DNA of 64,000 bases, from positions 1 to 64,000 of the forward strand of contig JAJXXW010000050.1 in NCBI GenBank assembly GCA_021780905.1, written 5' to 3'. The notes beneath the pieces are model-generated. The model was given only the letters and a program-made list of their open reading frames with translations. It did not search any database and had not been told where the DNA came from. Shown here one piece after another: positions 9,996 to 20,500 of the stretch. Every line of letters starts with the position of its first letter. Position 1 is the first letter of the stretch. A program made the position numbers and the translations under genes. The DNA is from a bacterium (GTDB lineage Bacteria > Verrucomicrobiota > Verrucomicrobiia > Limisphaerales > UBA11358).

Positions 9996-10829
9996 TCAAA
10001 CGTAGAGCGCGTTCTGCAATTCGCGCAGCATCACACCGGTGAACGGATACCGGCGATCGGGATTGCGTTCGAGGCATCGCAGAACCACTTTTTCGAGCGC
10101 GGGCGGCACGGCGGGGTTTAGCTCCAGCGGCGGAATAGGGCCGTCCGGGTGCATCTGCGCCGCCAGAATCTCGCCGGGCGATTCGCCGGGGAAAGGCTTT
10201 TTGTTCGTCAGCACTTCATACGCCGAAACGCCGAAGGCGAAAATGTCCGCGCGGGCGTCAATCGGTTCGCGCTTCAACTGTTCCGGCGCCATGTAGCCGG
10301 GTGTGCCGGGATTCTTGGAGAATTTCACCGGCTTTTCCGGCAGCGGCTGGGCCATGTCGAAATCAATCAGCCGCACCGCGCCGTTGCGCGAAACCAGCAC
10401 GTTCTCCGGCTTGAAATCGAGGTGCATGTAGCCGCCTTCATGGACATCGTGCAGGCCGGTGGCCATATCTATCAGGATTTGCGCCACGTTCTCCGTCAAC
10501 ACCGGATCCTGCCGCGCCACCAGTTGTTTCAGGTTCTCCGCCTCGACGTAATCCATCAGCAGATAATCACTGCCGTGCTCGACGTAGCCAACGATGTTCT
10601 TGCAGTCGGCCAACCGGGAAAGGATTTCGTTGCCGCGCTTGAACCGGCGGCGGGCGGTGAGGTTGAACCGCAGGTTTTTTTTCAGCCGGCGCAGGGCGTA
10701 GGTCTTGCCGCGCGCGTCCGAAACCAGCCAGATGTCCGCCATGCCGCCGCTGTTGAGCAGCTCGCGCAGATAAAACCGGCCGAACTTCTCCGGCTTCAGC
10801 ACCTCGTGGTCAGGCACGCTCCGAGCCAT
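9996..10829 (-). CDS. serine/threonine protein kinase, atypical, soluble
   Basis: 277 residues from the ATG at 10829; a TTG six bases earlier is in frame. A Hanks-type kinase fold is clear: a glycine-loop-like LNSGGMADIWLV, catalytic HLDFKPEN (Asp near residue 137), PGTPGYMAPEQL and DARADIFAFGVSAYEVLT. Three positions differ from the usual consensus. The VAIK lysine position reads ALRRL, the HRD motif reads HLD, and the DFG motif reads DFD. No transmembrane segment or sensor domain follows the kinase core, unlike most PknB-type proteins. Its target is unknown. It is convergent with aceE. Confidence 0.85.
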   Translation of the reverse strand: MARSVPDHEVLKPEKFGRFYLRELLNSGGMADIWLVSDARGKTYALRRLKKNLRFNLTARRRFKRGNEILSRLADCKNIVGYVEHGSDYLLMDYVEAENLKQLVARQDPVLTENVAQILIDMATGLHDVHEGGYMHLDFKPENVLVSRNGAVRLIDFDMAQPLPEKPVKFSKNPGTPGYMAPEQLKREPIDARADIFAFGVSAYEVLTNKKPFPGESPGEILAAQMHPDGPIPPLELNPAVPPALEKVVLRCLERNPDRRYPFTGVMLRELQNALYV

Positions 10830-10972
10830 AGGCAACCTTTAACACAGGAACTGGCCGCCGGCGACAAGAATTATCCGCCAAAATAAGTTGTAAACGGCGA
10901 CTGAAAAGTGCTGCGGGGTCATGTGTGTGACGGGGCGGTTCAGAAGTGCGGCATCTTCATTAACAATGAAGC

Positions 10973-11245
10973 ATGTATCGCAATATGAATGACTGGGCCG
11001 AGATTCGCAGAAGAGTGTTGGGGGATGGGGTTAGTCGGCGGCAGATTCTCCGAGAGACGGGGATGCACCGGCTGACGTTGAAGAAGATACTGGAACACAG
11101 TGAGCCGCCGGACTTCGCCCATGCAGCTCGCACTTTGCGAATTGTCGGTGCAGCCGGCGTGTTCAGTGGTTTCAGTGGTTTTCGACTGCCAGTAAAACTG
11201 CAAGTGAAACTAGGAAATTGGTGGGTTCTTGTTACCCAAAGTTAA
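10973..11245 (+). pseudogene. IS21-family transposase (IstA) N-terminal remnant
   Basis: The first ~46 residues (MNDWAEIRRRVL, GVSRRQILRETGMHRLTLKKIL, HSEPPDF) match the helix-turn-helix start of IS21 IstA transposases. After that the frame runs into unrelated sequence and stops at 11245. The DDE catalytic domain and istB are absent, so this is a dead remnant. The rest of the 10830-11458 gap holds a terminator-like hairpin and otherwise nothing I recognise. Confidence 0.75.
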
Positions 11246-11292
11246 ATGAGAAATCCTTGGAAACCCAATGAAATCAGCAGATAATGGCCTGT

Positions 11293-11329
11293 CGATAAAA
11301 GAAAAGAGGCCGGACACTACTCCGGCCTC
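11293..11329 (-). terminator. rho-independent terminator, minus strand
   Basis: A perfect 9-bp stem, GAGGCCGGA (11306-11314) and TCCGGCCTC (11321-11329), has a 6-base loop. Read on the minus strand it is followed by a T-rich run (TTTTCTTTTATC). It lies 130 bases past the end of coaE and is a good candidate for the end of the long minus-strand run. Confidence 0.75.
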
Positions 11330-11458
11330 TATCGAACAACACACTAAATTTCGGTTGGCTCACTACTTCCAACGTCACTAGCATAGCTGACCGGTGAATT
11401 TGCGCGAGTCACCAGTTCTGGGGACATACACCCAAAAATCGTCCCCAACGCCAAAAGA

Positions 11459-12043
11459 TCAGATCCGGCCCCAAACGATGTCAATCTGCCGCGCGAGTGT
11501 TTCCAGCCGGCCCTCGGTCCAGAGCACGAAATGGGCACGGGTGATTTTATCCGCCACCGGCAGTTGGGCGGCGCTGCGCCGGGCAATTTCCCCGTCCGGC
11601 CAGCCGCGCGCGTGCAGACGTTCGCGCTGCGCAGCGGGCGTGCAGGCGGCGCAGACAATTTTTTCAAACAGATTTTCGGCGCCGGTTTCGAACAGGAGCG
11701 GGATGACCACGACGGCGAGCGGAACATTTTCCCGGCGCCACTGGGCGACCTGGGCCTGCCAGGCGGCGCGGATGCGCGGGTGCAGGATGGCCTCGAGTTT
11801 CTGGCGCGCGGCTGTATCGGCAAAAACGACCCCGGCCAATTGTTCGCGCTTGAGCGTGCCATCGGGTGCCAGGAGGCCGGGGCCAAACGCATTTTGAATC
11901 TCCGCGAGCGCGGACTGGCCGGGCCGGACCAACTGGTGGGCAAGTTCATCCGTGTCCACCACGCGGGCACCGCGCCGGGACAAAAAATCGGCGGCGGTGG
12001 ATTTGCCCATCCCGACGCCGCCGGTCAAACCGCAGAGTTTCAT
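11459..12043 (-). CDS. coaE: dephospho-CoA kinase
   Basis: 194 residues, normal for CoaE (about 200). It starts MKLCGLTGGVGMGKST, containing the P-loop, followed by VVDTDELAHQLV (CoA-binding DAD-type motif), VVVIPLLFETG and a C-terminal lid helix. It makes CoA from dephospho-CoA and ATP, the last step of CoA synthesis. It lies 15 bases after the S53 peptidase gene and may be read through from the secreted-protein run, an odd partner for a housekeeping gene. Confidence 0.95.
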   Translation of the reverse strand: MKLCGLTGGVGMGKSTAADFLSRRGARVVDTDELAHQLVRPGQSALAEIQNAFGPGLLAPDGTLKREQLAGVVFADTAARQKLEAILHPRIRAAWQAQVAQWRRENVPLAVVVIPLLFETGAENLFEKIVCAACTPAAQRERLHARGWPDGEIARRSAAQLPVADKITRAHFVLWTEGRLETLARQIDIVWGRI

Positions 12044-12058
12044 GCCGTGGAACTGCGG

Positions 12059-14536
12059 CTACGGGCCGTTGACCGCCCGGTAGAAGCGCGTCGGGAAATT
12101 GGTGTAATCAAAATTGGTGAAGACAAAGGTTCCACTCGGATTGGGGTTCGTGTAGATGGGGAGCCAATTGGGAGCCACGAGATTGGTGGCCGCCTGGATG
12201 ATTTCAGACTGGCCCGGGGCATTGGCCACCGTCATCTGGAGGCCGCCCGCGCCGCCGGCCACAAGCTGGACCCCGGACAATTGCGGCTGGCTGGCCGGCG
12301 CGACGTTGATAATGGTGGTCACTGTGTCGTCATCGGGATTCGGATCGCTGGTGGCTGCCGAGACATTGGCGGTGTTGGTGTAAAGGCCGGGCACGGCGGC
12401 GTTGAAGGTCAGGCTGAGGCTGGCCCGGTTGCTGATGGCGAGGTTGCCGATGTTCCAAGTCAGGTTCTGGCCGAGCAGTGCCACTGCGCCGGGGGAGGCA
12501 TTGGTGGAAACCAGAGTCAGTCCGGAGAACGGCGGCGGCAGCGTGTCGGTCACATACACATTTGCGGCGGACGACGGCCCGTAATTGGTGACGGCGAGAT
12601 TCAAAACCACGTTGTTGCCCGGAAAAACCGTCAGATTGGTGGCCGCATAAAGCTGGTTGTCTGCCGCCGCGCCGACAGTGTAGGCCGTGGTGAGGCTGAC
12701 CGACCAGCCGTTATTGATGATGCCGCTGTCCGGCGTGGCGTCGTCCTGCACAAACAGGAACCAGTCGCCGTTCGGATTGCTGCCATTCATCACCGCGAGG
12801 CTGGTGCCCCAAGGGTGGGCGGGAGCGGAAATAACGGGCCCGGTGGTGACGTTGCCGCCGGCCAGCGCATTGATCAAATTAACGCCGTTGGGCGTGCCCA
12901 GACCGGTGCAAAGGTCATAGCCGGGCACCGCCGGAAAGTTGGTCGGGCTTTGGTCCCAGTAATTGTTCCCGGTCGTCGTGTCGTGGAAAAGGTTGGTGTA
13001 GGCTGCGGTGGCGGCCAGGGCATAAACCTGCGGGGCCAGAAAACCGACGGGGGATTTGCCGTTCAGCGCCGCCTGCTGATTGACCAGCGCCATGTAACCG
13101 GCCCACAAGGGCGAGGCGCAACTGGTGCCGCCGAAAGTCCCCTGGCTGCCGCCGCTGGACACCACGAACACATTGTCGCCGGTGAGGGCGACGTCCGGCA
13201 CCATGCGGTAAGTGGTGGAACCGTGGTTGGCCACCGAGTTGTTGGTCACACTGAGTTGCCATTTCGGGATCAAGACATCGGTGCTGACGCCGCCGCTGCT
13301 ACCGACATAGCCGTCGGGGTTCCAACCGTAACCCCCGGCGAAGCCCCAGTTCCAAACTGTCTCCGAGGCGTAGGCAACGGCCTGACCGGTCATGGTCAGT
13401 GTGGTTCCACCCACAATCGTGATATTCGGGTCCTCACAGGACCCGTAAGGAATCGGCCCAAGCCAGGCATCGCCGTCGCCGGAGGCATTGAGAAACGTCT
13501 GTCCCTGCAAGGCCAGTTGTTTGTAGAGCTGCTCCGTGGTGGCATCAACCCCGTAGCCCCAGGAGGCGCTGAATTGCCTGATCTGGTTGCTGGATACCAT
13601 GCTGCTGAGAATGTCATCGGGATTGCCATTCGGACCCGCCTCGAACAACACGATCGCCGAGAGACCGGGCGCCATGGACATGGCCGTTTCAATGTCGAGA
13701 CACACCTCGTCGTTGTTGGCGCCGGGCACGCCGTTGAAACCGTCCAGCAACACATTGATCAGCGGCACATTGTTCGTCAACCCGGCCAGGGTTTGATAGG
13801 TGGCAATGTCGCTGGGATAATAACCATCAAATTGCAGCAGCCCGACGGTCTGGCCGGCCCCGGTCAGGGTCGTGCCCGGCACATAGGCGGTGCGGAAATC
13901 CGAACCGAGATAACCGCCCCCCGGACCGGAACCGTTCGCCGGCGTGACGATGCCGGACGGTTTTTTTTGCGACAGGGAATGCGGCTGGACATAATTGTTC
14001 ATGCCCTGGATGGAAAGCACCGGGAGGGTGCCGGGGACGGTGGGTTCGGTGTCCGGGGCGAAGAAATCGCGGTTCTCCTTCGGATGCGGAAAAGTCCGCA
14101 TATTCACGTGAAACAGTTTTTCCACATCCGAAACTTTGCCCTCCACAGTGACCACCATGCGGTTGTCATGCCGATGCGTCACGGTCAGGCCGTTGGTCTG
14201 CGCAAAATCCACCACGGCCTGGTAATCCGCCGGCGTGGGGCTGAACTGGGCGGCAAACTGGTCCGGCGTCAAATAGTGATGATAATTCTGGCTGGTCGGA
14301 TCGTTGATTTGCGCCAGCAGGTTGTCCAAACCCTCCGGGTTGCGCAGCGGCAGGCCAATCGAGAGGTGCATCCGATTGGTGGCGTTCAGCCGGCCCTTCG
14401 CGGTCAAATGCGAAACCACCCCGGCCATCCGCGTGTCAACGGTTTTGCCGGCGGGCGTCACCACGGCCGACGCGGCCAGCGTCAGGCCGGCGCCGGCGAG
14501 CATTCCAAGGCTCAACTTCAAAAACATCTTGCTCAT
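12059..14536 (-). CDS. secreted S53 (sedolisin/kumamolisin) peptidase with P-domain half and DUF11
   Basis: 825 residues. Order: signal peptide (1-23), pro-kumamolisin activation domain (about 40-190), and S53 catalytic domain (about 230-560) with E277 and D281 in DEVCLDIE, D354 in ASGDGDAW and S472 in GGTSCASPLWAG. The catalytic set is complete. Residues 571-616 (APAHPWGTSLAVM through NNGWSVSL) are only the second half of a P-domain. A DUF11-type domain follows (about 617-740), then a tail ending RFYRAVNGP. S53 enzymes are acid endopeptidases. The missing first half of the P-domain is at the end of the upstream giant protein (see findings). Confidence 0.9.
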   Translation of the reverse strand: MSKMFLKLSLGMLAGAGLTLAASAVVTPAGKTVDTRMAGVVSHLTAKGRLNATNRMHLSIGLPLRNPEGLDNLLAQINDPTSQNYHHYLTPDQFAAQFSPTPADYQAVVDFAQTNGLTVTHRHDNRMVVTVEGKVSDVEKLFHVNMRTFPHPKENRDFFAPDTEPTVPGTLPVLSIQGMNNYVQPHSLSQKKPSGIVTPANGSGPGGGYLGSDFRTAYVPGTTLTGAGQTVGLLQFDGYYPSDIATYQTLAGLTNNVPLINVLLDGFNGVPGANNDEVCLDIETAMSMAPGLSAIVLFEAGPNGNPDDILSSMVSSNQIRQFSASWGYGVDATTEQLYKQLALQGQTFLNASGDGDAWLGPIPYGSCEDPNITIVGGTTLTMTGQAVAYASETVWNWGFAGGYGWNPDGYVGSSGGVSTDVLIPKWQLSVTNNSVANHGSTTYRMVPDVALTGDNVFVVSSGGSQGTFGGTSCASPLWAGYMALVNQQAALNGKSPVGFLAPQVYALAATAAYTNLFHDTTTGNNYWDQSPTNFPAVPGYDLCTGLGTPNGVNLINALAGGNVTTGPVISAPAHPWGTSLAVMNGSNPNGDWFLFVQDDATPDSGIINNGWSVSLTTAYTVGAAADNQLYAATNLTVFPGNNVVLNLAVTNYGPSSAANVYVTDTLPPPFSGLTLVSTNASPGAVALLGQNLTWNIGNLAISNRASLSLTFNAAVPGLYTNTANVSAATSDPNPDDDTVTTIINVAPASQPQLSGVQLVAGGAGGLQMTVANAPGQSEIIQAATNLVAPNWLPIYTNPNPSGTFVFTNFDYTNFPTRFYRAVNGP
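12690..12831 (-). other. P-domain, C-terminal half (inside S53 gene)
   Basis: APAHPWGTSL, NPNGDWFLFVQDDATPDSG and NNGWSVSL form the second half of a P-domain, placed straight after the S53 domain without a first half. The short sequence TTTCC on the coding strand occurs both here (12827-12831) and at the end of the first half, next to the stop of the giant gene. Confidence 0.65.
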
Positions 14537-14568
14537 AAAAAAATTCTTTCAGGGCGCGGCCCCGGGCA

Positions 14569-17500
14569 TCAGGGGAAACTGTAGGGCGGCGCAATTTGCG
14601 TCGGCTTATAGGTGCCGTTGGTGATGTAACCGGTGGACGGCAGTTTGTTGGTCGCCGCATTGTCAAAGATGATCACCAGGTTGGTCGCGCCATAGCCGTT
14701 CTGGCCGGCGTGCGCCATGATCAACGTGTTCGTCCCGGCCGGCGCGACCACCAGCGCGGACACGTCGTGCGGATCGGTGTGCGAGAATTTGTTCAGGGTG
14801 ACGGTGGCCTTGATCAATGAGCCGCCCACGCCGCTCACGCTGATGACCGACGGATAAGGCGAAGCGGCGTTGGTGTCGTTAATGAGGATGGCGGCGCTGT
14901 TGGAGAACACCGTGGTGGCCATGCCGAGCGTGTAGCCAAAGACCGCCTGGCCGATGGCCCGGGTGCCGTCCAGCAAATTGAACGTGGCGGCAATCTGCTG
15001 GCCGTTCGTCCCCTGCGCGACGAACGTGAACGGCTGGGAAACCGAGTGGCCGTGGTAATCCAACTCGCCGTAATCCTGCGTCGGCGTGCCATTCGGCGAG
15101 GTGGGCACGGCGATGCCATTGGTCGCCAGCAGCGTGGCCGTCAGGTTGGTGACATTCACCGCGCTCGCGTCGCGGAAGGCGAACAGCACCTGCACCATGT
15201 CGCCGGGGCCGATCAGGTTGTTGTCGTAGTTGGTGACGGAGGTGTAGTTGGTGACGAGCTGCGAGCCGGCGGGGATCACATAACTGCCGCTGTTGTCCTG
15301 AATGGTCAGCGTGGCCGCCGATGGCTGGGTCAGGATGGCGTTCGACGCGTTGAACAAGGACAGCAGCACCGTCAAATCCGGCTGGACCGCAGCCGTATTG
15401 ACGATGGGCACGGCGAAGGACTGGCTGGTGACGCCATTGGTGAACACCAGCGTGCCGTTGGTGGCGGTGTAGTTCGGGCCGTTGATGGCGGTGCCGTTGG
15501 TCGTGCTGAAGCTCACGGCACAGACCGAATTTGTGTTGTCCGTGCGATTGACCGTGATGATCGCACCGCCGGCGGTCTTGAGCACCTTGTAGGTTCCGCT
15601 GGAGAAGTTCAGGCCGGAATTGCTGTCCACGATCGTCACCGTCTCGATGGTCGGCGGCACCAACCGGCCGGTGCCGGTCGGACTGGAGAGATAAACGCTG
15701 AAGACGTGATCACCGGCAACCGTGCTGTTGTAGATGATCGGCACGGCGAACGAATTGGACGACACGCCGTTACTGAAGGTCAGCGTCCCGCTCGTCGGGG
15801 CGTAATCCGTCCCGGCCAGGGCGGACCCGTCGCGAGTGGCGTAATGGACCGAGACCGGCTCCGCGTTGGTGTTGGAGCAATTGACCGTGATCAGAACGCT
15901 GCCCGCATTTTTCAAGACCGAGGTGGCATTGGTGTTGAAACTCAGGCCGGCGTCGGCATCCTGCAGGACCACGGTCGTCACCCCCGGCGTCCCGATCAGC
16001 GCGCCCGAGCCGTTGGCGGCTGTGAGTGAAACCGAGAATTGCAGCGGCCCGGTCACATTCGTGTCGTAAATGAGCGGCACGGAAATGGGGATCTGCGTGA
16101 TGCCGGGATAGAAAGTGAGCGCCTGGTTGTTTTGGGCAACGTAGTTGACGCCGGCCACCGCCGCGCCGATGCCGGCCGCCGCCGGGCCGTTGGCCGTGGA
16201 GTAATAGACGGTGTTGGTGCCCGACGTGTTGTTGTAGCGCACCACATTGATGGTCGCCGACGGCGTGGTTTCAATGAACGAGTAGCTGGCCGACGCAAAG
16301 ATGACGCCCGCGTTTGTGTCCGTGATGGTCAGCACCGCGTTGGTCGGGGCGACCATGATGGCGTTGGTCGGGGTGGACAGGCTCAACAGCACCGTCTTCG
16401 GCGGCTGCACCGCCATCTGGTCGATCACCGTCACCGCAAATTGCAGGCTCGTCACCCCGTTGGTGAATACCAGCACTCCGTTCGTCGCCACATAGTCGAT
16501 CCCGGCCGTCGCCGTCCCGTCCGCCGTCGCGAAGTTTACCGACATCACGCTGTCCGTGTAACCCGTCCGAATGACGTTGATGATTCTCTGGACGCCGGTC
16601 TTGTCCACCGAATAGGCGGCGCTTGAAAAGCTGATGCCCGAATTGCTGTCTATGATCGTTACCACGTTCGTGCCCGGCGCCAGCAACTGGCCGGGATATA
16701 CCGCGTTCGTCAGCGCCACCGAGAAATTAACATTCCCCTCCAGCGACTGGTTGTTGAGGATCGGCACCGTGATGTAATTCGTTGTCACCCCGTTCGTGAA
16801 CACCAGCGTCCCGTTCGTCGCCGTGTAGTCAATCCCGTTCGTCGCCGTCCCGTCCACCGTCCCATAGCTCACCGACACCGGTTCCACCCGCGGGTTCGAG
16901 CACACCACCGCCAGCACCGCGTTCGTCCCGTTCTTCAAGACCGTCGTTGTCGCGTTCGTAAAGCTCACGCCCGCGTCCGCGTCCTGCACGATCACCGTCG
17001 TCACGCTCGGCGCAATCAATTGGCCGCCGACCGGGTTGAACAGGCCCAGCGTGAATTTCAGGTCGCCCGTCACCATCGGATCATAAATCAGCGGCACGAT
17101 GATGTTCGTGGAGAACTGGCCGTCCGCAAACGTGAGCACGCCGCCCACTGACACATAATTCGTTCCCGCCACCGCCGTTCCGTCCATCGTGCCATAGGTC
17201 ACGCTCGACGTCCCGATCATGTTATTCCGCATCACGGTCACGGTGACAAAGCCCGAGTTCTCCGGGGCCGTGTTGGTCAGCGCCGCAAAGTAGAAGCCGG
17301 TGTTGGTGTTCAGGATGGTCAGCGTGGCATCGGTCGGGCTGATCAGCCCCGCGCCGCCCGTGGCGTTGGTGAGCACCAGCGAGAGGTTCAGCGCCAGCGT
17401 GGCCACGGAACTGTTAATGACTGGAACGGTAAAGGTCTGGCTCAACACCCCGTCGCCGAACGTCAAATGCCCCTGAGTGGGAACATAATTAACGCCGCCC

Positions 17501-20500
17501 GCCGCCGTCCCGTCCACCGTGTAGTAGCTGACCGACACGACGCCGGCGGCGCCGTTGGTGCGCAGCACCGTGATGGTGGCAAGGGTCTGGCCGGAGCCGC
17601 CGTTCTGGGTGACGATGTAGTTGGTCTGCGAGAACTCGAACGCGCCCTTGGCCAGCGTCTTGTCCAAAATGGACAGCACGGCATTGGACGGACTGTATAG
17701 GGCCGAGCCGGTGGCATTCGTCAACTGGAGATTGACAGTGGTGGCACCATCCGGCACGCCGTTGAAGATCGGGATGTTGACCTGCTGCACTGTGGTTCCC
17801 GGTGCGAAGGAGACCAGCACATTCGTCTGCGCCTGATAGTCCACCCCGGCCGTGGCCGTGCCATTGGTCAGGGTGTTGAACACAACCGTGGAGGTGCCAT
17901 AAGTCGCCCCCAGACGGTTGATGGTGATCGGCGCAAAGCCGTTCAACACGTTACTGGCATATTTGTTGACCTGATAATTGGCCGCCGTGAAGCTGATGGC
18001 GCTGTCCACGTTGGTGATGATGAGCACCGCCGTGGGCTGAACGCCGTAATCGGCGGGCGCAAACGGCGTCAACGCCAGGTCCACGGTCAGATCGGGGGTG
18101 ATCACCTGGTCGTCCAGAAGAGGAATCGTGACCGTCTCCTCGACTTCGCCCGCCGGGAAATCCAGGTTGGTGACGACGCTGAGATAATTGGTCCCGGCCA
18201 CCGCCGTGCCGCCGTTGGTGGTGGCGAAGTTCACAAAGATGTCGCCCAGGCCGTTGATGTTGGTGCCGCTGGTGCCGCCGGTCCGCTGCACGGTGATGAC
18301 GACGTTGGTGCCGTTTTCATTCGCCCAGTATTCCGGCTGGGAGAAAGTGAACGCGCCGGAACCGCCGATCGAACCGCCATAAATGCGCGCCAGATGCAAA
18401 TGCGGTTCGCCGAAGTAGTTGAGGAACCCGCCGCCGATGATGATTTTTTCATCCGGCACGCCCGCCGGGAAACTGGCGTTGGCCGACTCCTCCACCGCGA
18501 CCGCGCTCACGAAGCTGTCCGCGCCCACACCAAAATTGATGGTCGGGTCCACCGAGCCGTCGGGGTTCAGGCGGGTAATCCGGTTGCGGGTCACTCCGCT
18601 GGCCGTTGTGAAGGTTCCGCCCACAACAATGCGGCCATCCGTCTGCAAAGCGATACTCATCACGGCCCCGTTTGCGCCCAGGCCGGGATTGAAACCGCCG
18701 TCCGGCGAGCCGTCCGCGCTGTTCAGCCGGGCGATATGGTTGAAATTGGTATAGACCGATCCGTTCGCGCCGTTGACCACGTTGGTGAACAATCCGCCGG
18801 CGAGAATTTTGCCGTCCAACTGGATCGTGATGGCGCGCACTGAATCGCTCATCACGCCGTTGGTGAAGGTCAGGTCCACGGAACCATCCGTGTTCAACCG
18901 GGCAATGTGGCTGACGGAAATGTTATTCACCATCGTAAAATCACCGCCAATGACCACCCGGCCATCCGGCTGCACCGCGAGGGCATACACCGTCCCGTTG
19001 GCGCCCGTGCCGGTGTTGAAGCCGGGATCCGGCAGGCCGGTGCTGGTCAGCCGGCCGATGCCATTGGCCAGCACGCCGCCAAGATGGGCGAAACTGCCGC
19101 CGACCAGGACAGCCGCGTTGCCGTTCACCACCGTCGGGGCCACGGCAAGCACCGGGTTGTCCGCTCCGGCGCCGACGTTGAAACTGCTGTCGAGCGACCC
19201 GTCATAGTTGAGTCGGGCGAGACCGTTGACCACCACGTTGTTCACGTTGGTGAAATAGCCGCCGATCAGGATCCGGCCGTCCGGCTGGAGAGCCAAAGCG
19301 CGCACGACATTGTCCGCGCCATAGGCGGACGAGGGCAGCAGGAACGAGGCATCCACCGTGCCGTCGTCATTGATGCGGGCGACCCGCTGACGATAGACGC
19401 CGTTGGCCATTGTGAAATCACCGGCCACGATCAGTTGGTTGTTCGTCTGGAGCGCCAGGCCGTAAATCGGACCGTTAAACCCGTTCAGCGGGCTGTAACT
19501 GACGTCGGGCGAACCCGGCGGCTCATAGATGTTGTCGGTGTCAATGATGTTCAACACCGCATTGCTCGGGCTGCCCTGCGCGTTCCAAGCCGGACTGCCC
19601 ACGGCCACGGCATTGGTCAACGCCAGATTCAACGCCGCAAAACCGCTGGCGGAGGTCGCCGTGATGGGAACCTGGAACGACTGGAAGACCTGGCCATTGG
19701 TGAAGGTCAGCATGCCGTTGGTGGCGGTGTAGTCGGTGCCGTTGAGGGCGGTGTTGTCCGCCGTGGAAAAATCAACCGTCAGCGTTCCCGCGCTGCCGCC
19801 GGTGCGGATGACGGGGATGACGGCATAGCCGCCGTATTTTTTGACCGAGTAACTCGGGGTGGTGAACTCCACCGAGCCGGGGAAATCCACGTTGGTGATG
19901 ATCAGCGTGGAGTTCGTGAGGGCCGAAAGCCCCAGCACATACACATTTGCCCGGCCGCCCGACATCCCGTTAGTCAGCCGGATGTTTGCCGTCAAGTTCG
20001 GACTATACAGACCGTCATGTAAAATGGGAATGGTGACCGACTTCGGCAAAGCATCCCCGCTGTTCCAATGCACCACATTGGTCACCCCGACGTAATTAAT
20101 CCCGTTCACCGCAGTGCCATCGCTGGTGATGGCAGTCACATCCAGGGTGCCGCTGCTCGCGCCCATACGGTTGAGCACGATCGTGGCGCTGCCCGCGTTT
20201 TCATTCACACCGTTCGTGGCCGAGGCAAACGCGACGTGGCCGGCGCCATAGACACTGTTCACAATGGTCAGCACGGCATTGGTCAAGCCGGGCACCCCCC
20301 CGCCCGTGATGCCAAACAGCCGCAGGTAGACGGTCTTGTCCGGCTGGTTCAACGTGCTGGGAACAATCGGAACAGTGAAGGTCTGGCTGGTCACGCCATC
20401 CGCAAAGGTCAAGGCGCCGACGACGGCCGTGTAATTATTCGGGGCAATGGCTGAACCGTTGGCGGTGGCATAACCGACCTGCACCGCCCCGTGCGTGCCG

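Noticed and set aside
11531..14584. 1017-residue plus-strand open frame
   Set aside because: It is antisense to coaE and the S53 gene, has Gly/Arg/His-rich composition typical of a shadow frame in GC-rich DNA, and no recognisable domain.
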